Shown here one piece after another: positions 9,297 to 17,843 of a stretch of 64,000 nt of DNA. A program made the position numbers and the translations under genes. This DNA comes from Psychrobacter immobilis. GTDB lineage: Bacteria > Pseudomonadota > Gammaproteobacteria > Pseudomonadales > Moraxellaceae. The notes beneath the pieces are model-generated. The model was not told where the DNA came from and did not search any database. It saw only the letters and a list, made by a program, of their open reading frames with translations. Where the stretch lies: positions 248,001-312,000 of the forward strand of contig CAJHAA010000001.1 of assembly GCA_904846265.1 (NCBI GenBank), given 5' to 3'. Every line of letters starts with the position of its first letter. Positions within the stretch are counted from its first letter, which is position 1.

Positions 9297-10418
9297 ATGA
9301 GTACAACAAAAACAAATGAAAGCCCTACCCCAGCTAACATTGCTCAACTGTCTGATGAAGAGACACATACGCTACTGACGACAGCTTTGGGGCGAATTTT
9401 TCAGCACATTGATTTAACCTTTGATGAGATGTATCAGGTGATGCTGATTATCATGCAAGGCAGATGTAGCGACGCCATGATGGGTGCTATTTTGACTGGT
9501 CTGCGTATGAAAGGTGAGTCCATCGATGAGATTACTGCCTCTGCCAGTGCGATGCGTGCATTAGCAGCCAATATCGAACCACGGGGCTGTGATTACTTAG
9601 TCGATATCGTCGGAACTGGCGGTGATGGTGCCAATTTATTCAACGTTTCTACTGCGTCAGCATTGGTTGCTGCCGCTGCTGGTGCGCAAGTGGCAAAACA
9701 TGGTAACCGCGGCGTCTCCACCAACTCTGGTAGCTCAGATTTGCTTGAGCAAGCAGGTATCAGTCTGGCGCTTACCCCTGAGCAATCTAAAGCGTGTATC
9801 GAAAACCAAGGTATCGGCTTTTTGTTTGCGCCCAATCATCACAGTGCGATGCGTTATGCCAATCCAGTACGCCGCGAGCTCAAAGCGCGTACCATCTTTA
9901 ATATTTTAGGACCATTAACCAACCCTGCTGGCACACCCAATCTGGTAATCGGTGTCTTTACCGCTCAGCTGTGCGAGCCTATCGCTAAAGTCATGAAAAA
10001 CTTAGGCGCACGTCATGTCATGGTTGTGGGCGCAAAAGACGGTTTGGATGAAATCAGTCTCGCTACCTCAACCACTGTCGCTGAATTAAAAGACGGTGCG
10101 ATATCTGTTTATGAGATGATGCCAGAAGATGCAGGTATTGAGTCACAAACCCTTATCGGTCTCGATGTAGATTCTCCAGCGCAAAGTCTTGAGCTGATTC
10201 GCGCGGCTCTATCAGGAGAAAACTCTCAAGACCGTGCCGTCCTTAAAGCACGTGATATGATTGCACTAAATGCAGGCGCGGCCATATATACCGCAGGGCT
10301 TGCCAGCAACTATGCTAATGGTGTGAGTCGGGCACAAAAAGTCATTCAGAACGGTGATGCCCTACTCAAGCTCGAGTCTCTCGCCAAATACACGCAGCAA
10401 CTGGTGACTCCTGCTTAA
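9297..10418 (+). CDS. trpD: Anthranilate phosphoribosyltransferase
   Basis: Transfers phosphoribose from PRPP to anthranilate. 373 residues, with an N-terminal extension of about 20-25 residues compared with typical 345-residue enzymes. The PRPP-binding glycine loop GTGGDG is at 106-111, followed by KHGNRGVSTNSGSSDLLE (134-151) and an RELKARTIFNILGPL segment. An AGAG-type ribosome-binding site precedes the ATG. It lies 108 bp after trpG and 70 bp before trpC. Confidence 0.97.
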   Translation: MSTTKTNESPTPANIAQLSDEETHTLLTTALGRIFQHIDLTFDEMYQVMLIIMQGRCSDAMMGAILTGLRMKGESIDEITASASAMRALAANIEPRGCDYLVDIVGTGGDGANLFNVSTASALVAAAAGAQVAKHGNRGVSTNSGSSDLLEQAGISLALTPEQSKACIENQGIGFLFAPNHHSAMRYANPVRRELKARTIFNILGPLTNPAGTPNLVIGVFTAQLCEPIAKVMKNLGARHVMVVGAKDGLDEISLATSTTVAELKDGAISVYEMMPEDAGIESQTLIGLDVDSPAQSLELIRAALSGENSQDRAVLKARDMIALNAGAAIYTAGLASNYANGVSRAQKVIQNGDALLKLESLAKYTQQLVTPA

Positions 10419-10488
10419 CGGCTAAGCACCATTACTGTGCACTCTAGCTATTTTGTCTATTTACATTTAACGATATTCGGATACCCGC

Positions 10489-11367
10489 ATGACTCATACA
10501 GAAACCAAGACAGATATTCCTTCCGTATTGCAACGCATTGTCGCCACTAAAGTGGAAGAAGTAAACGCCGCTTGCAAGGTATTATCTCTTGAGGAATTAC
10601 AAGCACAAGTCGCGGCGGATAACAAACCACGTCGTGGCTTTGCGGCGGCGCTGCGGGCGGCTAGCACTAAAGAGCATGGTATTGGTATCATCGCTGAGAT
10701 TAAAAAAGCCTCTCCTTCTAAGGGCATTATCAATCACAACTTCGCGCCTGCCCTATTTGCCAAGCAATACGAGCAAGCAGGTGCCAGCTGTCTGTCTGTA
10801 TTGACTGATCGCGATTATTTCCAAGGTGATGACAGCTATCTTATTCAAGCAGCTAATGCGGTAAGTCTACCGATACTGCGTAAAGATTTTATGATAGATG
10901 TGTACCAGATCTATCAATCTTATCTGATGGGAGCTGACTGTATTTTACTCATTATGGCCTGCCTTGACGACATCCAAGTACAAGAGCTGCATGCGCTAAG
11001 TATCGAATTGGGTATGGATGTATTGATAGAAGTCCATACTAAAGCCGAACTTGAACGTGCACTACAGCTACCGCGCTCAGCGCATAATATTTACGGTATT
11101 AATAATCGTGATTTGAATACTTTCGATGTCGACTTACAAACCACGCTGGATCTAAAAAATATTTTAATCGACGCACTGGCGGCTGATATGGATAGCACGC
11201 TTAAACCGCTTATCGTCACCGAAAGTGGCATTCATAATAGCGCTGATATTCGTTTGATGTTAGATAATGACATTCAGCACTTTTTAATCGGTGAACAGTT
11301 CATGAAGACTGATCATCCTGGACAAGCGTTACAATCCTTACTTGCGGGCATCGCAGCAGACGGGTAA
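10489..11367 (+). CDS. trpC: Indole-3-glycerol phosphate synthase
   Basis: Closes the indole ring from CdRP in tryptophan synthesis. A stand-alone TIM-barrel enzyme of 292 residues, not fused to TrpF as in enterics. Signatures are IIAEIKKASPSKG with the catalytic lysine, LRKDFMID, GADCILLIMACL, GINNRDLNTF and VTESGI. Third gene of the trpGDC cluster, in the usual order. Confidence 0.97.
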   Translation: MTHTETKTDIPSVLQRIVATKVEEVNAACKVLSLEELQAQVAADNKPRRGFAAALRAASTKEHGIGIIAEIKKASPSKGIINHNFAPALFAKQYEQAGASCLSVLTDRDYFQGDDSYLIQAANAVSLPILRKDFMIDVYQIYQSYLMGADCILLIMACLDDIQVQELHALSIELGMDVLIEVHTKAELERALQLPRSAHNIYGINNRDLNTFDVDLQTTLDLKNILIDALAADMDSTLKPLIVTESGIHNSADIRLMLDNDIQHFLIGEQFMKTDHPGQALQSLLAGIAADG

Positions 11368-11435
11368 AGTGGCTTAAGTCTACTAAACAGTTTAAATCAA
11401 TCCATCATTCATCAACCAACGATACGTTAAATTCT

Positions 11436-12167
11436 ATGTCAAACTCTCTATTTTCAAAAGAAATGCAAGACCAGCTCAAAGAGCTAAAAGGCCAACTTAG
11501 CAAAGGTCGCGATACCAATTCGCCTGAAGATGAAAACCAAAAGCCTACTGAGCCTGTATCATTGCCCACGCAAAAGCAAGTAAACAAGACTGTCAAGCAA
11601 ATGGCTAGCGAGCATATTGACGATGACAAAGTTCTGTTTATGCAAGCAATGCATGGCGTCAATCAGCTTGAAGACAAAAACGTACGCTCACCTGCCAATG
11701 CTAGCAAAGCGGGCAAACCTGATGCGACTACCTTGTCTAAACGTGCTGCCGCGCAAGGTAGTGAAGCGAGTGATTTGGGAGCTGGCTTGTCAGATATGCA
11801 AGCACTACTCAACCCTGTCGCTGCTGAAGCCTATTTATCTTACAAACAGCCGACTTTGCAGAATAAAATCTTTGATCAGCTTAAAAAAGGCAAGCTACGT
11901 TGGTATGACGCCGTAGATATTCATGGTTGTACCATCGAAGAGGCGCGCGTGGCAATGACTCAACTCCTAAGCCAAGCAAAACAGAAAAACGAAACCATGG
12001 TAAAAATCGTCCATGGTAAAGGCAGTGAAGCCATTTTAAAAACCTGCGTCAATGGTTGGCTACGTCAATTACCAGAAGTATTGGCATTTTGCTCTGCGCC
12101 GCCAAAAGATGGTGGTAATGGCGCGGTATTGGTACTGCTCAAAAAATCTAAAGCTGATGGTGAATAG
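11436..12167 (+). CDS. Smr domain endonuclease-like protein
   Basis: A 243-residue protein with a C-terminal Smr (MutS2-related) domain at about 155-240: DIHGCTIEEAR, then KIVHGKGS, then the final LVLLKK strand. The DxHG and HGKG motifs are those linked to nucleic-acid binding and nicking. The N-terminal 150 residues are polar and probably disordered with short helices. Smr proteins of this kind (SmrA/SmrB, YfcN) are associated with RNA or DNA cleavage; SmrB rescues collided ribosomes in E. coli. It follows trpC by 68 bp and may be cotranscribed; a clear terminator follows. Confidence 0.85.
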   Translation: MSNSLFSKEMQDQLKELKGQLSKGRDTNSPEDENQKPTEPVSLPTQKQVNKTVKQMASEHIDDDKVLFMQAMHGVNQLEDKNVRSPANASKAGKPDATTLSKRAAAQGSEASDLGAGLSDMQALLNPVAAEAYLSYKQPTLQNKIFDQLKKGKLRWYDAVDIHGCTIEEARVAMTQLLSQAKQKNETMVKIVHGKGSEAILKTCVNGWLRQLPEVLAFCSAPPKDGGNGAVLVLLKKSKADGE

Positions 12168-12197
12168 TTTTTAGTGGTAGAGTTAGTATGAAGAATC

Positions 12198-12229
12198 AAA
12201 AGGACTGCTTATTGGCAGTCCTTTTTGTT
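12198..12229 (+). terminator. Intrinsic terminator after smr gene
   Basis: An 11-bp stem (AAAAGGACTGC with its complement) with a 6-nt loop, followed by a T-run. It closes the trpGDC-smr unit. Confidence 0.88.
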
Positions 12230-12324
12230 ATGCTCATAAAATCATTATTTAATCTTTATCGACTATAGCCCCTATATTTAACATCTAGCGATAGTGGTAT
12301 TTGCATAAATTAGGATAAGCATTT

Positions 12325-12957
12325 ATGAGCATACAGACCATTGAGAACACGCAACAGCTACATGAACATATCATGGCTTTGATTGTTATCGAGCCAAGAT
12401 TTTTGTCTATCTATGAACAAGTCGGTATGCCCAGTCTACGGCATAATGTCGGTGGGTTTGAGCAGTTGATGCGAGCAATGGTTGGTCAACAGCTGTCTGT
12501 GGCAGCAGCAGCCAGTATTTGGCAAAGACTACTCGATGCCGTCTTAACGAATCCACAGGCAGTTATCAAAGCAACAGATGAGGACTTAAGAGCGCAAGGG
12601 TTATCTAAACAAAAAACCCGTTATATTCGCTCATTAGTCGATCATGATATAGACTTTGCTGCGTTAGAAATTATGCCTGATGAAGAAGCAATAGAAGTGC
12701 TGACGGCCGTTACTGGTATTGGCATCTGGACGGCTGAGATGTATTTATTATTCTCTCTCAAACGTGCAGACGTACTTGCGGTCGATGATCTAGCGATTAA
12801 AGTAGCGGCAATGGTGTTATTAGGCTTAACGGAACGCCCAACGCCGAAACAGTTAAAGAATCTAACACAAGATTGGTCACCACATCGCAGCGCTGCCAGC
12901 CTGTTGCTATGGTCATACTACGGCTTATTACGTAATCAAACTGCTGTCCCTTTATAA
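12325..12957 (+). CDS. DNA-3-methyladenine glycosylase II (AlkA-type)
   Basis: Base-excision repair glycosylase of the HhH-GPD superfamily, 210 residues. The helix-hairpin-helix TAVTGIGIWTAEMYLL lies at about 127-142. The catalytic Asp follows in LAVDDLAI, at residue 154 or 155. The N-terminal MVGQQLSVAAA segment is typical. No N-terminal TBP-like domain or Ada fusion is present, so it is the short form. It removes alkylated purines such as 3-methyladenine. It is separated from the trp cluster by a terminator. Confidence 0.92.
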   Translation: MSIQTIENTQQLHEHIMALIVIEPRFLSIYEQVGMPSLRHNVGGFEQLMRAMVGQQLSVAAAASIWQRLLDAVLTNPQAVIKATDEDLRAQGLSKQKTRYIRSLVDHDIDFAALEIMPDEEAIEVLTAVTGIGIWTAEMYLLFSLKRADVLAVDDLAIKVAAMVLLGLTERPTPKQLKNLTQDWSPHRSAASLLLWSYYGLLRNQTAVPL

Positions 12958-13116
12958 TGCCAAACACCCAAGTACGATTCACTATGTCAAACTCGCTTAG
13001 CTTAAGCTTAGTCTAGCACTCGTTTTCTTTGCTGCTCTAATTTTTGTGGATGGTATAAGATGAACGCTTGATACTTACCTCAAGTGCTGATCTTATACAG
13101 CTTTCAATCCATAATT

Positions 13117-15117
13117 TTATGGCTGATTCCATATAGAAAAGCCAGATTTTCTTTTTGCGTACTTGAACTTGATTTTCTTTATCATACGGCTTTTATTTCT
13201 CAATGCCTTTAACGCATTGTCTTTTTTGCTCTCTACAGATTTAGTCGTTTGCTGGCTGCCCTTTTCATCTGTCTTGACGTTATCTTTACTCAAGTCCACG
13301 GCATGCTTATCATCGTTGCTGTTATCCTTATTGTCGCTAGCATCGTCAGCATCGTCAGCATGGTCATCGTTTGACATGTCTTTTGTCGTTTCGGCGACGT
13401 TACCTTCCTTATTGTTATCTTCAATTTCGTTTTCTATGTGATGCTCAAGCTCAGTTTGATTGACAATAAGCTGCTGCGTTGGCAAAGCATGCTCGACATC
13501 ATATTTCGCCACTTGGTTCAATAAATCAACAAACAAAACGTTCTGTTTGTCATAGAACTCAGTCACGCCATTAGCATTAACATACGCCTGTAATTGAATG
13601 ATATAGCAGTCTTGACGTAGCTCTAAAATATTGACCTGATTCCATTCTTGGTTGGTCAAATAATGCTCATCTATAAACTCATCCAAGTCCTTGACCATCT
13701 TAAAGACCACATCAATATCAGCAGTGCGTTTAATATATAACTGATGGAAGAAGCGAAACATATCGCGGGATGTAAAGTTTTCAATCTGCATGGATGAGAA
13801 ATCACCGTTTGGTACAGTCACAACAGTGCGCGTCAAGGTGCGCACACGTGATGAGCGAATACCAATATCAATGACTGTGCCTTCATAAGTGCCAAACTTA
13901 CAATAATCACCAATACGTACGGGCGAATCCGCCACGACCACGACACTACCAACAAGGTTTTCGATGGTTTTTTGCGCACCCAGTGCTAATGCCAAACCAC
14001 CCACACCCAAGGCGGCAATACCCGTGGTCAAATCAAAACCCAAATTACCGAAGATAACAATCACGGCAAAGATCAGCAGCAACGCTTTGACCACTTTGCG
14101 TAGCAGCCCCAAGATAGAGACACGTTCAGTATAATTTTTCTTATAACTTAAATTTACCGCACGAGTGAATATGGCATCGATGACTCGTAACAGCAACCAA
14201 GTTAATGCAAGCCAAGATGCAATCTCAGTAAAACGATTGATCGGTTCACGTAGCGTCACCGACACGCCTGCATACACCATCACTTCTGACAGTATCAGCG
14301 CCATAATGACCACTGCCAGCGGCAATACGACCTTATCAGGTAATGGCAATGGTACGCCGCGCACACGAGGATAGATGATTCGTAATAGATGGTACAGCAG
14401 CCATACCATGATATAAGTAAACACAAAGCTGCCGACAGTCATCATTAACGCTGCGGCTAAATCCGCCACTTGATAACCAAACAGCTTTTTGCCTTCTAAG
14501 GAATCAAAAGTATAGCGAGACACTAACGTTGGTTCGGTATTTTCTATGACTTCTGGTACTGAGCTGAGCGTATCCGTAGAAAACTGCCAGTACTGCTCTC
14601 CTTGCTTAGATACCACTCTTTCAAGTATCAGTGGCACACTTTTTTCACCCACATTAATCGCACCGACGTTTTCTTGGCTTGGTGGTAGCTGATCAGTTAG
14701 GTTGCCCTCAGGCGTATTATTAATCTGCAAATCAGGCTGAAAACGCCCACCTGCATCCAGCGCTTGCTTGAATTGACGAACGATTGTGGTTGGATTGTCA
14801 GACTTTGATAAGTTTAAATAATTACTCGCCAGCAGATAGTCATTTTCACCTAACGCACTGATGAAGCCCTGTACGGTATGGCGCGGTGTATCGCGTCCGA
14901 ATGAATCTGGTATCGGCGTACTCGCCGACTCCTCACTGGTACTGCCACCCATTCCCAGTGCGCTAGCTTCAGCAGCAAATGCATTATTGGGTAACAACGC
15001 ACTCAACAGCATCACAAGCAAAAATAAAATTGCCATTAGTGGCATTTTGATGATTGAGTATGGTGAAGACAACTTGGAACTAATAATCATAGGAATCAGG
15101 CGATACTTAATAGACAA
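13117..15117 (-). CDS. MscS family mechanosensitive channel with charged C-terminal tail
   Basis: A 666-residue small-conductance mechanosensitive channel homologue. An N-terminal signal/anchor (about 25-48, ending NAFA) is followed by a periplasmic domain of about 160 residues (50-205). Several membrane segments lie between about 215 and 375. The Gly/Ala-rich pore helix is LGVGGLALALGAQKT near 370, followed by the MscS beta domain (VRIGDYCKFGTYEGTVIDIG and VPNGDFS). The C-terminal roughly 110 residues are unusual: a strongly acidic Asp/Asn-rich stretch, then a Lys-rich end. Protects cells from hypoosmotic shock. It is divergent from the TonB-dependent receptor gene. Confidence 0.9.
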   Translation of the reverse strand: MSIKYRLIPMIISSKLSSPYSIIKMPLMAILFLLVMLLSALLPNNAFAAEASALGMGGSTSEESASTPIPDSFGRDTPRHTVQGFISALGENDYLLASNYLNLSKSDNPTTIVRQFKQALDAGGRFQPDLQINNTPEGNLTDQLPPSQENVGAINVGEKSVPLILERVVSKQGEQYWQFSTDTLSSVPEVIENTEPTLVSRYTFDSLEGKKLFGYQVADLAAALMMTVGSFVFTYIMVWLLYHLLRIIYPRVRGVPLPLPDKVVLPLAVVIMALILSEVMVYAGVSVTLREPINRFTEIASWLALTWLLLRVIDAIFTRAVNLSYKKNYTERVSILGLLRKVVKALLLIFAVIVIFGNLGFDLTTGIAALGVGGLALALGAQKTIENLVGSVVVVADSPVRIGDYCKFGTYEGTVIDIGIRSSRVRTLTRTVVTVPNGDFSSMQIENFTSRDMFRFFHQLYIKRTADIDVVFKMVKDLDEFIDEHYLTNQEWNQVNILELRQDCYIIQLQAYVNANGVTEFYDKQNVLFVDLLNQVAKYDVEHALPTQQLIVNQTELEHHIENEIEDNNKEGNVAETTKDMSNDDHADDADDASDNKDNSNDDKHAVDLSKDNVKTDEKGSQQTTKSVESKKDNALKALRNKSRMIKKIKFKYAKRKSGFSIWNQP

Positions 15118-15313
15118 AACAAACCTCTTAGCATTATGAATGGTACAACGAAGAACAAATGAGTGCTTCCCTATAATAGCAATTATTTATAACAGCAGTG
15201 CTTTTGATTACACGTTTTTATGGTCATCTATGTGAATGATCTGCTCTCACCTTTGCTTATGACTTCTGATTTTTTATTACCTTTCACGACACTCCTTATA
15301 AATATCTCCTATG

Positions 15314-15335
15314 AATGAGAGTGACAATCATTAAG
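15314..15335. promoter_or_regulatory. Candidate Fur box upstream of TonB-dependent receptor
   Basis: The 19 bases at 15317-15335 match the Fur consensus GATAATGATAATCATTATC at 14 positions, and AATGA-N9-TCATT (15314-15332) forms an inverted repeat. It lies about 205 bp upstream of the preferred receptor start. No clear -35/-10 pair was identified next to it. The rest of the 15118-15538 gap shows no gene or cobalamin riboswitch. Confidence 0.4.
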
Positions 15336-15538
15336 TGAATAAACCGCAATCTATCATGAAAACTACTCAGCTTACCGTGAATAAACATTAGGTTAAAGTG
15401 GTTTATAAAGCGGTCTGTTTTGTAGATAATGAACGCAGTTTTGCTTGTCCACTGTTTTTTGTAATTTTTAGCCATATTAACGTCAGTATGGTTACTTTTT
15501 TCTCTGCATTTTTTAATATGATTATTTTGGAATTGACT

Positions 15539-17485
15539 ATGTCTTTATCACGTTCATCTTCACGTACCTACCTTCGTTTGAGTATCTTAAGCGCATTGGG
15601 TTTACTTGCGGTTAACACAGCAATGGCAGTGACACCTGACGTTGCTACTATTAACGATAGCGAGCTACCACAAGTTGAGCTTGATGAAATCATCGTAACA
15701 GCAACCCGTACCCCCACTAAAACCAGTAATGTGATTGCACAAACTCGGGTTGTAGATAAAGAAGATTTAAAACGCTTTCAAGGTCAGACGGTTCTAGAAG
15801 TACTTAGACGGCAGCCAGGATTTAGCATTAAACAAGATGGTGGTATGGGTCAAAGCAGTAATTTCTATCTTCGCGGCTATGATAGTAAGCGTGTATTAGT
15901 GCTAATAGATGGTATTCGTTATGGCTCAATGTCAACAGGTCAGCCCGCTTTAGCCTTATTACCGACCGATCAAATTGATCGTATTGAAATTTTATACGGT
16001 GCTTCAGGCTCTAGCATTTATGGTTCAGATGCTATGGGCGGCGTCATTCAAATATTTACTAAAGGCAGTGACGTTGATCAAACTAACTTTTCTGTGACCG
16101 CAGGTGTTGGCTCACATGACCACTATGTTTATGGTGCAACAGCGCAGTTTGCAAATGCTCAAGGCGCAAAACTGAGTCTTTCCGCTAGTCGGAATCAAAC
16201 TAAAGGTATCAGCGCGCTTGACAACCGAACAGGCAATGATAAAGATGACGATGGCTTTGAGAGCAATAACTTTGCCTTAAATGCTAGTATGCCTATTACT
16301 CAAAATATAAGCGTTGGCGCAACTGGACTTTTTTCTAAGTCAACGACAGAGTTTGATAACTTTAGTTTTGGACCAGGTCCCAATGCAGAGATTGATCAAG
16401 AGAATGGTGCCGTATCAGCATTTTCACAATACGAAAACGATAAGCTGGCAGTACGACTATCAGCGGGTCAGAGCTTGGATAAGATTGATAACAAAGTGGG
16501 CGATGCCTTTGAAACCAAACAGAAACAGGCGAATTTGATAAGCACTTATGAATTACCTGTAGGACAATTTCAAGCAGGTGCCGAATGGTTGCAGCAGGAA
16601 GTAGACCTTACAGATAACACTCCTAGTGCCGGCGGTAAAGACAGCTATAAAATAAATGACCGTGATATTAAGAGTGGCTTTGCTGGTTATCAAGTAAATG
16701 AGGATGCTTACGATTTTCAAGCCAATGTTCGTTTCGACGATAACTCACAATTTGGTCACGAAACTACATTTGGTCTTGGTTATGCTGTAAAGCTAGCGCC
16801 TAGCCTACGCCTAGGTACTAGCTTCGCTACTGGCTATAGAGCGCCTACTCTCAATGACTTATACATCGAGAGCGCTTACTATGTTCCAAATGAAGATTTA
16901 AAAGTCGAGAAGAGTAAAAATGTAGAAGTATTTATTGAATCTACCAATACGATACAAACTACTCGTTTGACTGGTTTTAATAGTGATGTCGACAATCTTA
17001 TTGATAACAGATACGATGATAGTATTGACAAATATCAAGCACTGAACATTGATGAAGCAAGCTTGTCAGGTTATAGCTTTACCTCAGACTGGCAGCTCAG
17101 TAATATTTTATTTGGTGGTCAATACACTCGCACCAATGCTGAAGAGGACTCAGGAGCTAACAAAGGCAAACAATTAGTGTATCGCCCTGAAAATACTGGC
17201 CTGGTATATATAGGTTACCAAGCTGCAGAGTTCGATATTCGTACTGAAGCAGAATATGTGGGTAAAACCTATAATGTTGCAGATAATAGCACTTTTATAG
17301 AGGACTATACGTTATTCAATATCAGTGGTAATTATTACTTGAGTCCAAATCTGACATGGACAAGTCGTATTAACAATTTGACTAACGTAGATTACTCAAC
17401 TAATGAGAGTTTTGGTCAATATGCTTCGCGTTACAATCAAGACGGCACCAACTTCTTCACATCTCTAACCTATAACTGGTACTAA
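15539..17485 (+). CDS. TonB-dependent outer-membrane receptor, BtuB/siderophore type
   Basis: A 648-residue ligand-gated outer-membrane transporter. The signal peptide ends at NTAMA (about residue 29). The TonB box region is DEIIVTATR, and the plug domain is at about 55-165 (VLEVLRRQPGF, NFYLRGYDSKRVLVLIDG, IEILYGASGSSIYGSDA). The 22-strand barrel follows and ends in FFTSLTYNWY with a C-terminal aromatic residue. The start at 15539 was chosen over an upstream in-frame GTG at 15398 because the signal peptide begins here. The BtuB-like plug fits cobalamin transport, but there is no B12 riboswitch and a possible Fur box lies upstream, so a siderophore or haem substrate is equally possible. A terminator follows. 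Confidence 0.9.
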   Translation: MSLSRSSSRTYLRLSILSALGLLAVNTAMAVTPDVATINDSELPQVELDEIIVTATRTPTKTSNVIAQTRVVDKEDLKRFQGQTVLEVLRRQPGFSIKQDGGMGQSSNFYLRGYDSKRVLVLIDGIRYGSMSTGQPALALLPTDQIDRIEILYGASGSSIYGSDAMGGVIQIFTKGSDVDQTNFSVTAGVGSHDHYVYGATAQFANAQGAKLSLSASRNQTKGISALDNRTGNDKDDDGFESNNFALNASMPITQNISVGATGLFSKSTTEFDNFSFGPGPNAEIDQENGAVSAFSQYENDKLAVRLSAGQSLDKIDNKVGDAFETKQKQANLISTYELPVGQFQAGAEWLQQEVDLTDNTPSAGGKDSYKINDRDIKSGFAGYQVNEDAYDFQANVRFDDNSQFGHETTFGLGYAVKLAPSLRLGTSFATGYRAPTLNDLYIESAYYVPNEDLKVEKSKNVEVFIESTNTIQTTRLTGFNSDVDNLIDNRYDDSIDKYQALNIDEASLSGYSFTSDWQLSNILFGGQYTRTNAEEDSGANKGKQLVYRPENTGLVYIGYQAAEFDIRTEAEYVGKTYNVADNSTFIEDYTLFNISGNYYLSPNLTWTSRINNLTNVDYSTNESFGQYASRYNQDGTNFFTSLTYNWY

Positions 17486-17522
17486 TTTTCTCTTAGTACT
17501 ATTTGGACTGTCTGAAATGAGA

Positions 17523-17557
17523 ATAAAAAAGGTCATCCATCGATGGCCTTTTTTATT
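17523..17557 (+). terminator. Intrinsic terminator after TonB-dependent receptor
   Basis: AAAAAAGGTCATC and GATGGCCTTTTTT arms form a stem around a short loop and end in a T-run, 40 bp after the receptor stop codon. Confidence 0.85.
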
Positions 17558-17620
17558 GCTACATATTACCGCTTCCCATCTTACGTGCCTATACCGTCAG
17601 CTATTTATGTTATCCAAGAG

Positions 17621-17649
17621 GTGACAATTCATGACTCATCAATTACAAT
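17621..17649 (+). promoter_or_regulatory. Sigma-70 promoter of the ahcY-metF operon
   Basis: A -35 GTGACA (17621-17626), an exact 17-bp spacer and a -10 TACAAT (17644-17649); each hexamer is one base from consensus. Transcription would start near 17656, at the first bases of the SAH riboswitch. Confidence 0.7.
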
Positions 17650-17654
17650 AACGA

Positions 17655-17755
17655 CCTCCGAGAGGTGTTGCGCCATAATATCTGATAGTGCATTTAGGCT
17701 TTAAAGCCCTGCTAATCAGTCCTTATGTTAGGCTCGGTAACTGTTATGCGCTCAT
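17655..17755 (+). ncRNA. S-adenosylhomocysteine (SAH) riboswitch
   Basis: The leader upstream of ahcY starts with CCTCCGAGAGGTGTTGCGCC and later has TTAGGCTCGGTAA, the hallmark pieces of the SAH riboswitch known from proteobacterial ahcY leaders. P1 can form between CCGAG (17658-17662) and CTCGG (17733-17737). GCGCCATAA (from 17670) is complementary, with one bulge, to TTATGCGC after P1, fitting the downstream helix or pseudoknot. A variable hairpin (CTGAT...ATCAG, 17682-17719, with an inner GGCTTT/AAAGCC stem) lies between. SAH binding would turn expression on, raising AhcY when SAH accumulates. The start codon is about 88 nt downstream. Confidence 0.78.
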
Positions 17756-17843
17756 TATTTTATCTGAGCATTTGACAGCGCAAACAACGGCACCTGCGTT
17801 TTTATTCTTTTTATCAATCATTTACCACTGATAGGAGCATATT

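Noticed and set aside
15140..15538. Cobalamin riboswitch upstream of the BtuB-like receptor.
   Set aside because: No B12-box sequence or associated core elements could be found by reading both strands.
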